Assembly: GCF_018332715.1 (NCBI RefSeq)
Contig: NZ_BOQP01000030.1
Coordinates: 186,001 to 250,000, forward strand
DNA length: 64,000 bases
Direction: 5' to 3'
Source: Winogradskya consettensis
Lineage (GTDB): Bacteria > Actinomycetota > Actinomycetes > Mycobacteriales > Micromonosporaceae
Position 1 is the stretch's first letter, and each line of letters starts with the position of its first letter. The notes below the pieces were generated by a model. The model searched no databases. It saw only the letters and a list, made by a program, of their open reading frames with translations, and had not been told where the DNA came from. A program made the translations under genes and the position numbers. This document shows positions 44,401-51,757 of this stretch, one piece after another.

Positions 44401-44466
44401 ATCGTCGAGGTTGTCGTCCAGATAGTCGTTCACGGCGATGATCAGGGCGGACCGGGCGCCGGCCAT
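41419..44466 (-). CDS. Caspase-like peptidase / transmembrane / binding-protein-like / VWA fusion
   Basis: 1015 aa from ATG 44466. Residues 1-260 are a caspase (C14) domain: SALIIAVNDY, catalytic His83 in HFSGHAF, and Cys135 in LLLDCCHGG. Residues 265-425 include a helical part and an Ig-like beta part (VPAHEITVAVPHLGDRW). One membrane helix (about 449-468) follows. Residues 475-740 resemble a periplasmic-binding-protein core (LQPALEKAAREFESSH, WVPESSVQVELA, WKQVLQDGWRFP). Residues 816-1010 are a VWA domain with an intact MIDAS (DVSGS at 823-827, TDGEN at 941-945). The topology puts the protease inside and the binding and VWA parts outside. It follows an EACC1 gene by 4 bp. Likely a sensor-effector protein of a biological-conflict or programmed-death system. 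Confidence 0.88.
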   Translation of the reverse strand: MAGARSALIIAVNDYLDDNLDDLRAPLRDAAALKGVLADPAIGAFDKVTILPNPTADMARRALENFFKRGGATEVRVCHFSGHAFRGTSSDSLYLAMHDTDTEEYPDSTSIPSDWLANLIKRSPARYKLLLLDCCHGGLFKFRGPDGGETLGSDDVDETLNRSVGKFAPAPAIPIAGGRAAVAIAAARAGQGSVEKRHGALSEAIIEGLSTGDAGRADSEWITPDDLLAYARDWFTKTGLQQSPVGTQHENTADFLVARNVSYQPLIPPDVEELLRSPTPATRYTGIAKLDMVASSGAAGAAQAVRTRLQQLVQDNKGSQLGELAQVVLLRNSLTVNPAVAGFGRVRRGTTVPAHEITVAVPHLGDRWQAECADPAVTLTRHSDRLAIAIDPARRGDIAATVTVTSAMGDAEIPVTATVIRPEIPWHVPAFPLLPRRLHLPRFTDAGRRTAATLACGAAVLLTTTSAHLVPKVQLQGWCIPTQDLPVLTTQSLQPALEKAAREFESSHTSTDCADTQVRISITALSSDGLAERRIAEQWPDTADADPRATPEVAAAADAEARMAGPAPQVWVPESSVQVELARTAMGGTAPLSLNLPAAAEISEASVAASPFVLAVPDSPGSPAHLTWKQVLQDGWRFPRPDPRNSTTGLLATYALYEAASDDRDAEKILRPSLGGDDLRNDLCRLRLSTDAPPDGTAFLMPEKYVSDYNAGRPLGDGCPVANTAPVTTTLKVVESSTPAPALDVPCVTLTGIPASDGAQHELAEAFCDHLHSAKGLAALRADGLAAPRSSAAMPNPGTGAAKKVIDTWTSAQRPVRVLLAMDVSGSMKLTPPGSSTQRIETVRAAARTAVERSKMAPGDEVGVWRFATHLSGNRDYAELVPLASATSDQQSRAAAALASLTATQADTGLYDTIQAGVRTLAEGITATAGVDPVNRLVVLTDGENDDDPTAATVQDLATELRAYDVEVSIIASVGADCAPFEPLYKFDLTCVEKGADELAAAFAKALPSRAVTPS

Positions 44467-44470
44467 GAGC

Positions 44471-44872
44471 TCAGGGCCGCCCGTCGTCCCCGGCCTCGAT
44501 CGCCCGCAGGAAGGCGGCGACGAGGCGTCCCTGCTCGGCGGTCGTCGCCGCGCTGACCTCGAGTTCGTTGTCACCCACTCGGATCTTCACCCGGCGCTGC
44601 GATGCGGTGTCGGTCCTGAGCCAGTCCCGGACCGTGTCGACCACCGTCGCGACCAGGCTCACGGAGGCCTGCACCGTCACCAGGATCGCGCCGATCGTCT
44701 CGAGGTCGGTCCCCCGGGTGCCCGGCGGGCCGCCACCGGTCACCGGGTGGCCGATGACGGCGTCGTCGTTCTCCGCGATCCTGTCCCGCAGATAGCCGGT
44801 CAGCTCGATGATGCGTTCAAGGTCGGCATCGGTCTCCTGGACCGACACCAGCATTTCGATCTTGTCGCCCAT
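44471..44872 (-). CDS. EACC1-type effector-associated constant component
   Basis: 133 aa. The pattern is an N-terminal strand-helix unit (EMLVSVQETDADLERIIELTG), a central hydrophobic helix (AILVTVQASVSLVATVVDTVRDWL) and a short beta hairpin (RRVKIRVGDNELEVSAATT). This matches the small 'effector-associated constant component 1' proteins described next to caspase, trypsin and NTPase conflict modules in actinobacteria and other multicellular bacteria. It is first in the leftward three-gene operon, 4 bp before the caspase fusion gene. Its biochemical job is not established; an adaptor or regulator of the protease is the usual proposal. Confidence 0.8.
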   Translation of the reverse strand: MGDKIEMLVSVQETDADLERIIELTGYLRDRIAENDDAVIGHPVTGGGPPGTRGTDLETIGAILVTVQASVSLVATVVDTVRDWLRTDTASQRRVKIRVGDNELEVSAATTAEQGRLVAAFLRAIEAGDDGRP

Positions 44873-45005
44873 GCCCTGAAATCTCCGTAAGCAGAAAAGC
44901 CGGCATCAAAAAGCCGGAGTGGAATATCCGGTCGCCAGGCAAGGAGAATAGAGCATAGAACTGCGTCGAGTACGCCCCGTACGCACTGAAGCCAAATGCG
45001 TAAGA

Positions 45006-45602
45006 TCAAATGTGTTCGCCGGGCGCCAGATAGCGGTACCCGTTGTCGGTCTCCTCCGCGAGCCAGCCGTTGATCGATTCGAGGCCGCGCTCGTTCAGCT
45101 GGGCATCGTGGATCGGGATCGTGCGGTCCGGGTTGACGGTCTTCACGAAATCGATCGCCTCGCGCATCTTCAGCCAGGAGCCCTGCGCCGGGACCAGGAG
45201 CGTCTCCACCGGCACGCCGGGAACGTGCAGCGAGTCCCCCGGGTGGTAGGCGGCGCCGTCCACGATGTACCCGAGGTTGGGGCAGTCCGGCAGCCCGCCG
45301 TAGATGGTGGCGTGCTCCCCGCCGACCGCCTGCACCTCGAAACCCGCCGCGCTGAACGTCGAACCGGGCGTGACAGGGGTGAAGTCCACCCCCGTGATCC
45401 CTGCGCCGGCCGGGGCGTAGACGGGGACGCCGAGACCCGCGAGCCGCAACACGTCGACGTGGTCACTGTGCTCATGGGTCACCAGGACGGCATCGGCGCC
45501 CTTCAGCGCGTACGCCTCGCTCCAGGTCCCCGGGTCGACGATCAGGACCCGGCCCTCGGCCTCGAGCCGGACGCACGCGTGGGTGTATTTAGTGATCCGC
45601 AT
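45006..45602 (-). CDS. Metallo-beta-lactamase fold hydrolase (UlaG-like)
   Basis: 198 aa. The MBL metal motif is HEHSDH (43-48). Other ligands lie in GGEHATIYG, YHPGDSLHVPG and the terminal IPIHDAQLNERG. The short length and the MRITKYTHACVRLEAEGRVLIVDPG start match the UlaG / RNase Z-like small MBL proteins that hydrolyse phosphoesters or lactones. Its start overlaps the end of the LAL-type ATPase gene by 14 bp, so they are one unit. Confidence 0.88.
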   Translation of the reverse strand: MRITKYTHACVRLEAEGRVLIVDPGTWSEAYALKGADAVLVTHEHSDHVDVLRLAGLGVPVYAPAGAGITGVDFTPVTPGSTFSAAGFEVQAVGGEHATIYGGLPDCPNLGYIVDGAAYHPGDSLHVPGVPVETLLVPAQGSWLKMREAIDFVKTVNPDRTIPIHDAQLNERGLESINGWLAEETDNGYRYLAPGEHI

Positions 45603-47814
45603 GGTTGCGGATGCTACGTGCTTCCCGCCCCCACGCCTCAATGCCTTTTCCCTCGACCAGCTCCAGGGCCGCCGCCACCTCGGCCATCCCCTCCGCGGAG
45701 CGGCCGTCCTCCACCAGCAACAGTGCGAGTGCAGTGTGCGCGGGGATGAGCGGCCACACAGCACCGACCCGGGCGGCCTCGGCGATCACCGTACGCATCC
45801 CCGCTTCCGCACCGCTCGGAGCCGACGCCACGGCCGAGGCCGAGGCCGCGCGGCTCTGCCGGTAGCGCAGCCGGGCGAGGTAGAGCCGCGCGTCCGGCAT
45901 GGCCTGCGGTGAGCGGTACGGCCGGGCGAGAAAATGCAGCAGCCGCTCCTCGAGCCCGTCGTACCGCCCGGCAGCCAGATCCAGGCCCATCTCGGTGAGC
46001 TCTACGATCGGCCGGAGCCGTTCGTACTGGGCGGCGTCGACGAGCCGGCGACCGGTGTCGAGCAGCTGCGACGCGGCGGAGGTCAGGCCGGCGTGCAGCG
46101 CGCCTTGAGCCCAGTTGAGGCAGGCCCGGGCCCGGTCCCGGGGGTAGCCGGCGAACGTCTCGTCGGCGAGGGCCGCCTCGATCGCGGGCCACGCGCCGGG
46201 ATCACCGGTCTCCAGGCTGAGCGACAGGCGGGCGATCTCGACGGCGAGCAGGGCGGACGGGTCCCCGGAGAGCTCGGCTGCCGCGGCGGCCTCGGTGCAG
46301 CGGCGTTGATGTTCCGAGACGTGCCGGCCGACGACGGTGTCCGGCGCGGAGAGGACGGCGAGGGCGCGGGCGCGGCGGGCGTGCTGACGCAGGTAGGGCA
46401 CCGCGCGCTCGATCTCCTCGTACCCCTCGCGGGCCTCGCCCTGCTGGCGCAGCATCCGCCCGAGTGCCAGGCCCAGCTCGCCGCGGGCGCCCGGGGGCAG
46501 CCGGCGGTCGGCGAGCAGGCGGCGCAGGACCGGGATGGCGTCGGCCTGGGCGACGCTCTCGATCGCCGAGCGGCCCAGTTTCACCGCGAGCCGGACCCGG
46601 ACCGGGCGGGGCAGGTCGGCGTACCCCATGGTCTCGAGCAGGAAGCGGGCCGCGGTGGCGTCGTCGCCCTGGGCGGTGGCGAGATCGGCCGCGGCCTCGG
46701 CGTTGCGCACGTGGTCGGCGGGACTGCCCGCGAGCCGGTAGTGGTGGGCGAGCAGCGCGACCGGCCGGGGCTGCTGCTCCTCGAGCATCCGGGCGCTGCG
46801 CAGGTGCAGCAGGCTGCGGGTCACCGGCGGGACGAGTTCGTAGACGACCTGCCGGGCGAGGGTGTGCCGGAACCAGAGCCGGCCGTCGCGTTCGTGCAGC
46901 AGGCCGGCGGCGCGGGCTTCGGCGAGGGCCGTGGCGACCGTACGGTGATCCGTGTCGACCATCACGGACAGTGGGTGCGGGTCCGCAGCCATGCCGGTCA
47001 CCGCGGCCGCGCCGAGAATTTCCTGGGTGCGTTCGCCGAGCTGGCGCAGGCGGGTGAGGAGCACGTCCCGCAGCAGGGCGGGGACGGCGACGTCGGCGAG
47101 GACCTCGGGATGGCGCCGGATGCGCTCCACGTCACCGCCGGTCACCAGCGAGCGCACGACCTCCTCGATCAGGAACGGGATGCCGGCCGTCCGCTCGAAC
47201 AGGTGGGTGATGAACCGGTCCGGCGGCTCGGCGCCCGCGTCGAACCTGGTCAGCACCGCGGCGGCGAGACTGCCGACCTCGTCTCGGGTCATCGGCGACA
47301 CCGGCAAGTGCCGCACGGCCGGGGGTGGCTGCCAGCCGGGGAGGCCGTCACGCATGGTTATCAGCACGGACAGGCCGGGCACGGGGTACGCGGCCAGATG
47401 GTCGATCAGCTCCACGGTGGCCGGATCGGCCATCTGCAGATCCTCGAGAGCGACGACGAGCGGACCCCGCTCGCGGAGCAGCTCGGCCATGGCCCTGAGC
47501 AGCCGGGCCCGCTCGGCGTCGGCGTCCAGCGGCGGCCCGGTGACCAGCGGGGAGGTGAGCCGCAACCCGTCGACGAGCGGTCCGAGCGGTTGCGGGTCGC
47601 GCAGGTCGTCACAGTGGGCGACCACGATCGGGACCTCGGCGCTGTCGAGCAGCTCGGCGACCAGCCGGGTCTTCCCGACCCCCGCCTCGCCGGTGAGCAG
47701 CACCAGCGCCGACGGTCTCGCCAGCTCCGCGCGCAGGGCGTCGAGCAGCACCGCACGGCCGACGAAGGATCCGGGCGCTGTGGGCAGGGCGAAGGCCGCG
47801 GCGAGCTTGGACAC
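45589..47814 (-). CDS. LAL-type AAA ATPase without DNA-binding domain
   Basis: 741 aa from GTG 47814. The N-terminal AAA domain has SFVGRAVLLDALRAEL, Walker A TGEAGVGKTRLV (GEAGVGKT 42-49) and a Walker B-like LVVALEDLQMAD. A winged-helix-like region and then about 400 residues of TPR-like helices follow, as in large LuxR (LAL/MalT-type) regulators. Such proteins normally end in a LuxR helix-turn-helix; this one ends EAWGREARSIRNHADH with no such domain. It may be a truncated regulator or a stand-alone STAND-like switch acting through the overlapping MBL gene product. Confidence 0.82.
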   Translation of the reverse strand: MSKLAAAFALPTAPGSFVGRAVLLDALRAELARPSALVLLTGEAGVGKTRLVAELLDSAEVPIVVAHCDDLRDPQPLGPLVDGLRLTSPLVTGPPLDADAERARLLRAMAELLRERGPLVVALEDLQMADPATVELIDHLAAYPVPGLSVLITMRDGLPGWQPPPAVRHLPVSPMTRDEVGSLAAAVLTRFDAGAEPPDRFITHLFERTAGIPFLIEEVVRSLVTGGDVERIRRHPEVLADVAVPALLRDVLLTRLRQLGERTQEILGAAAVTGMAADPHPLSVMVDTDHRTVATALAEARAAGLLHERDGRLWFRHTLARQVVYELVPPVTRSLLHLRSARMLEEQQPRPVALLAHHYRLAGSPADHVRNAEAAADLATAQGDDATAARFLLETMGYADLPRPVRVRLAVKLGRSAIESVAQADAIPVLRRLLADRRLPPGARGELGLALGRMLRQQGEAREGYEEIERAVPYLRQHARRARALAVLSAPDTVVGRHVSEHQRRCTEAAAAAELSGDPSALLAVEIARLSLSLETGDPGAWPAIEAALADETFAGYPRDRARACLNWAQGALHAGLTSAASQLLDTGRRLVDAAQYERLRPIVELTEMGLDLAAGRYDGLEERLLHFLARPYRSPQAMPDARLYLARLRYRQSRAASASAVASAPSGAEAGMRTVIAEAARVGAVWPLIPAHTALALLLVEDGRSAEGMAEVAAALELVEGKGIEAWGREARSIRNHADH

Positions 47815-47877
47815 CGCGGGGAACAGTATCCGCAGATCGCGCCCGGGTATCCGTGACGTCGAACACCCGCCCGTAGC

Positions 47878-48366
47878 TCAGCCGGCCGGCAGGACCACCA
47901 CCATCGAGCCGGCGGCCTGGTCGTGCAGGCAGCGCACATCCTGCCGGAAGATCGTGCCCGCGTCGACCAGGGAGAACACGCCGCAGGTGAGCGCGCCGGC
48001 GCCGCTGAACAGGACGGCCCTGATCAGGAGCTCGCGGACGAACATCCGTCCCCACCCGAACGGCTCGCCCGTCAGCGCGTCGACCACCACGTAGCCGAGC
48101 AGCGACTTGCCCGGGCTCTGGCCGTGCTGCCAGGTGAACAGCGACCAGATGAACCATCCCACCCCGAGGGTGACCACCGCGATCCCCCCGTCGAGCAGTG
48201 CCGCCCCGATGCGATCTCCCGCCGTCGCCGGCCGGGAGATCACCGGGGGCGGCGAGTAGCCGGCAACCCGCATCAGGCCGGCGGGCTGTGGATGGTCACC
48301 GCGCGCACCGGCCTGGGAACGCTCACCGATGTGGGCGACGGGCTCGCTGTTCTCTGGTGTCGTCAT
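47878..48366 (-). CDS. RDD-family membrane protein
   Basis: 162 aa. The RDD pattern is RPATAGDRIGAALLDGGIAVV (first helix with the Arg and Asp), SPGKSLLGYVVVD, and a last helix before FRQDVRCLHDQAAGSMVV. Three membrane helices are predicted. The function of the family is unclear (some members act in Na+/H+ exchange). Its start lies inside the 3' end of the upstream gene (44-bp overlap in another frame). Confidence 0.88.
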   Translation of the reverse strand: MTTPENSEPVAHIGERSQAGARGDHPQPAGLMRVAGYSPPPVISRPATAGDRIGAALLDGGIAVVTLGVGWFIWSLFTWQHGQSPGKSLLGYVVVDALTGEPFGWGRMFVRELLIRAVLFSGAGALTCGVFSLVDAGTIFRQDVRCLHDQAAGSMVVVLPAG

Positions 48367-49603
48367 GCTCGTTTCTGACGGACATGCCCGCCGGCAGAAT
48401 GCTCAGGACCGTCGTGACGATGCGGTTGACCGTCTGTGTGTTCGCGAGCGCGCCGGACAGACCGCCGACCGGATCGGCGGCGCCGTAGGGTGCGCGGTCG
48501 AGCGTCCCGGTGAACGTCCCGCCGAAGACCGCGCGGATGACGTCGACCACGATGGCCTCGGCCCGCTCGCCCCCCGCGACCCGGCTGTCGATCTTCCGTA
48601 CCGCCTCGGCGGCGAGGCCGAGCAGCTCGGCGTCGATCGCGCCGTCGGGGTCCGCGGGGCCGAGCGGCCGAGCGAGCTCACCGGTGGCGTCCCCCACCGG
48701 CGAGGTGGCCACGGGCGCCTGCTTGGCGCCGAGCGGACGCTCCACGTACGACTCGTACCAGTCCCGCCGTCGGCGCATGATCGCGAGAACCGACTCGATC
48801 TCCCGCGCGACGGTTGCCGGGTCGCTGGTCGCCCACTGCCCGGTCCGGACCCCCCGCTTCTGCGACCAGGACTCCAGGGGCCAGGTCTCGGAGCCCGCCG
48901 TGAGCGTGACCCCGACCCAGACCAGGATCTCCGTCGCGAGCGTGGTGAGCCACGGATCGTTGTCCAGGGCATCGGCGAGCCACCGCGGCAACCGCGGACG
49001 CTGCAATGCGCCACGCCGTCCCCGCATCCGCCGGTGATGGTCGACCGTGGCGGCGTTGAGTCGCCCGGCGATCCACGCCTCGAGGTGGAGGATCGGCTGC
49101 CGGGCGTGGGCGAGCACGTCCGCGACGACCGCCTCGACGTCCTCGTGGAACCGGTCGAGGCATTCGTCGGCCAGCCGTTCCACGCCCGACGCACACATGG
49201 CGTGCCCGCGCGCCAGCTCGAACCTACGGGTCAGCCGGGAGAACACAATCGGCCAGACCACCTCGTACGCCGCACCACTGAGCCGCACCCGCAGGCCGGT
49301 ATCGGCGGCGGCAACGGCGGCGAGCTGTCCACTGCGCGCCAGGCCACGGAACTCCCGGACCCGGTCGTCACCCGCCGCCCGCAACCCGTCGGACAGCGCC
49401 CCCTCGGCGCGTTCCGAGCCCGGCCGCAGGTCGATCACGCGCCGCTCGTCGACGCTGCGCGACGGCTGGTCCCGCACTTCGACGGGCGCTTCGGGCCGGA
49501 CCGTGCGGGAGGCGTAGAGCCCGCCCTGGGGCGCGTTCGACGCGCGGCCCGCACGGATCCGGGCGGGGTCGAGACGCTGGGTCGGGGCATGCGAGTTGTT
49601 CAC
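48323..49603 (-). CDS. Hypothetical protein with a sigma-region-2-like segment
   Basis: 426 aa from GTG 49603, preceded by AGGAGTAGCG. The N-terminal 90 residues are basic and low in structure. The middle (about 115-200: WPIVFSRLTRRFELARGHAM, ECLDRFHEDVEAVVADVL, LEAWIAGRLNAATVDHHRR) resembles the helical region 2 of ECF-like sigma factors, but the match is weak. The remainder is helical with no motif. No membrane helix is visible. It is first in a leftward pair with the RDD gene. Confidence 0.6.
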   Translation of the reverse strand: MNNSHAPTQRLDPARIRAGRASNAPQGGLYASRTVRPEAPVEVRDQPSRSVDERRVIDLRPGSERAEGALSDGLRAAGDDRVREFRGLARSGQLAAVAAADTGLRVRLSGAAYEVVWPIVFSRLTRRFELARGHAMCASGVERLADECLDRFHEDVEAVVADVLAHARQPILHLEAWIAGRLNAATVDHHRRMRGRRGALQRPRLPRWLADALDNDPWLTTLATEILVWVGVTLTAGSETWPLESWSQKRGVRTGQWATSDPATVAREIESVLAIMRRRRDWYESYVERPLGAKQAPVATSPVGDATGELARPLGPADPDGAIDAELLGLAAEAVRKIDSRVAGGERAEAIVVDVIRAVFGGTFTGTLDRAPYGAADPVGGLSGALANTQTVNRIVTTVLSILPAGMSVRNEHDDTREQRARRPHR

Positions 49604-49961
49604 CGCTACTCCTTCCGGTCGAGCTGCCAGATCGGGATCCGATCGAGTCGCCCGATCGGGCCGATCCTGAATGAGGACTGTGGAGCGTCAGCTTGACCGG
49701 AAACGCCCGTCCTGCGGGAGGGCTGTGCGCAGGATCAAGCGATTCGCGGCCCACCTAGAGACGATCGTCGAAGTCTCGCGCCGTTCGAACGACCCTTTCT
49801 CCGATGATCAGCTGCGGACACGGGGACCGGGTTTCGCTATGCCTCACCTTCTGATACCGGATGTGAGGAAGGCGACTGCGTGCCGCGATCCCCTACTTAT
49901 AGAGCGTCCGTCCGGCGACCTCGGCCCACCATCGTTCGTACACAACGATCGAGGAGGAGCC
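49604..49961. promoter_or_regulatory. Divergent promoter region with inverted repeat
   Basis: These 358 bases separate two divergent genes and hold no supported CDS. An inverted repeat, ATCGTT / AACGAT (49931-49936 and 49944-49949), sits just upstream of the LuxR-gene ribosome site GAGGAG. A TACTTATAGAG patch near 49893 could be a -10 region for the rightward gene. Confidence 0.4.
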
Positions 49962-51050
49962 ATGGGGTGCCCCGACATCGCCCGTGACCTGCGCCCGGCA
50001 CCGTTCGTCGGCCGGGAACGCGAACTGCGGTATGCCACCGGGCTGCTCGGCGCCACGGCGCCGGGCCAGGTCACCGTCCTGGTCGTGGAGGGTGCCGCGG
50101 GCAGCGGCCGGACCCGGTTCCTGCAGGAGCTGAGCGCGGCGGCCCGCCGGTTGGGTGTCACCGTCACGGATGCTCCGGAGTGGACGCCGGCAGGGCCGTT
50201 GATGTTCTGCAGCGACCATCCGCTGCGGATCACCGCCCGGATCTGGGACGGCCTCGACCTGCTCGCCGAATCCGCCCCCGTCCTCGTCGTCGTGACCGCT
50301 CGCACCGGCCACGATCCGCTTCCGCTCGACCGCCTGACCTCGCCCTCGGTCCACCGGCTGACCCTCGCCCCGTTGCCGCCCGCCGAGGTCGGACTGCTCG
50401 CCGCCGAGCTGCTCGGCCGGCCGCCGGGCAGGGAACTGGTGGACCTGCTGCGGGTTGCCGCCGGGCGCCCGGGGGCGGTCCGCGAGCTGATCACCGGGTT
50501 GCAGGAGGAGGGGCGGGTGACGGTTTCGGAGCCTCCGGCACTTCCCCGGCGTACGCAATCCTGGGTGTCCGGACAGCTCGCAGCCCTCTCCCCGCAGGCG
50601 CGGCACCTCCTGCAGGCCGCGACGACCCTGCGCTCGCCGTTTCCCCTGGTCGAGCTGACCCGGCTGGTGCGGGTGAGCCCGGTGCGGGTGGTGCCGGCGA
50701 TCGGCGAGGCGCTGGAGTCGGGGCTGCTCGTCGGCGACGGCGAGATGCTGTCGTTCAGTCACGACCTCGTCCGGGCGATCGTGACGGACAGCCTGCCGCG
50801 CCCGATCGCGGCGGCGCTGCGCGTGGCACCGCAGCGACCGGGCCGGGACCTGCTCAGTTCCCGGGAGCGTGAGGTCGCCGAACTCGCCGGTCACGCCCTG
50901 ACCAACCAGCAGATCGCCAACCGGGTCGGGTTGTCGCCGCACACGGTCAACTACCACCTGCGGCAGGTCTTCCAGAAGCTCGGGATCGCCTCCCGGGTGG
51001 AGCTGGCGACGGTCCTGCGTGATCACAGCGCCGCGCCCCCGTCCACATAG
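49962..51050 (+). CDS. LuxR-family regulator with degenerate AAA domain
   Basis: 362 aa; ATG 49962 has GAGGAG in front. The N-terminus resembles a shortened LAL ATPase (APFVGRERELRYATGLL; Walker A-like VEGAAGSGRTRFLQ; no clear Walker B). The C-terminus is a full LuxR helix-turn-helix (LSSREREVAELAGHALTN, GLSPHTVNYHLRQVFQKLG). At under half the usual LAL length, the TPR region is missing. It is convergent with the SDR gene (28-bp overlap) at the end of the aminohydroxybenzoate cluster and is a likely cluster regulator. Confidence 0.85.
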   Translation: MGCPDIARDLRPAPFVGRERELRYATGLLGATAPGQVTVLVVEGAAGSGRTRFLQELSAAARRLGVTVTDAPEWTPAGPLMFCSDHPLRITARIWDGLDLLAESAPVLVVVTARTGHDPLPLDRLTSPSVHRLTLAPLPPAEVGLLAAELLGRPPGRELVDLLRVAAGRPGAVRELITGLQEEGRVTVSEPPALPRRTQSWVSGQLAALSPQARHLLQAATTLRSPFPLVELTRLVRVSPVRVVPAIGEALESGLLVGDGEMLSFSHDLVRAIVTDSLPRPIAAALRVAPQRPGRDLLSSREREVAELAGHALTNQQIANRVGLSPHTVNYHLRQVFQKLGIASRVELATVLRDHSAAPPST

Positions 51051-51757
51051 ACGTTCTGCATGGTGATGTGGCGGGCGCGGGCCGAGGCGAGGAACACCAC
51101 CGCGTCGGCCACGTCCTGCGGTGCGGCGATCCGGCCCAGCGGAATGCCGGCCTTGTACCGGCCGGGATCGCCCGCGACAGTCGCCGCCGCACCCCCGGCG
51201 TCGCTCCAGAGACCACGCTGCATGGGGGTGTCGGTGGAACCCGGGGAGACCACGTTGCACCGGATGCCGAACGCCGCGAGCTCGAGCCCCAGGCTGCGCG
51301 TGAAATGAACGGCTGCGGCCTTGGACGCCGCATAGGCGGCCATGTTCATTCTCGGCACACCGCCCGCGTTCGAGGCGACGGTGACGATGGCTCCCCGGTG
51401 CCGCGCCATCATCGGCCGGGCGACGGCACGGCTGACCCGGAAGACGCCGGCCGCGTTCACGTCGAAGACGTCGTGCCAGTCGGCGTCGGTCGCGTCCGTG
51501 GCCGGGCCGACCCGCAGGATCCCCGCGACGTTGACGAGGACGTCGATCGCTCCGACCGACTGCTCGATGCACGCGACGGTCGCCGTCACCGCACCCGTGT
51601 CACACACGTCCATCGCCATCGCGAGGACGTCCGGTGTGCCCGGATCCGTGACCGGCGGCTTCAGATCGGTCGCGACGACGCGGTACCCGTCCGCCGCCAG
51701 TGCCGCGACGACAGCCGCGCCGATCCCCTGACCGGCCCCGGTCACCAGAGCGATCAT
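51023..51757 (-). CDS. Short-chain dehydrogenase, 2,3-dihydro-2,3-dihydroxybenzoate dehydrogenase-like
   Basis: 244 aa classical SDR: nucleotide motif VTGAGQGIGAAV (5-16), NVAG, catalytic Ser in VTVASNAGG, YAASK (Tyr/Lys), and the C-terminal VYVDGGAAL. The length, the middle (RMNMAAYAASKAAAVHFTRSLGLELA) and the SPGSTDTPMQR segment resemble DhbA/EntA. The reaction here would oxidise or reduce a hydroxylated ring intermediate with NAD(P). It overlaps the monooxygenase gene by ATGA and closes the leftward operon. Confidence 0.85.
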   Translation of the reverse strand: MIALVTGAGQGIGAAVVAALAADGYRVVATDLKPPVTDPGTPDVLAMAMDVCDTGAVTATVACIEQSVGAIDVLVNVAGILRVGPATDATDADWHDVFDVNAAGVFRVSRAVARPMMARHRGAIVTVASNAGGVPRMNMAAYAASKAAAVHFTRSLGLELAAFGIRCNVVSPGSTDTPMQRGLWSDAGGAAATVAGDPGRYKAGIPLGRIAAPQDVADAVVFLASARARHITMQNVYVDGGAAL

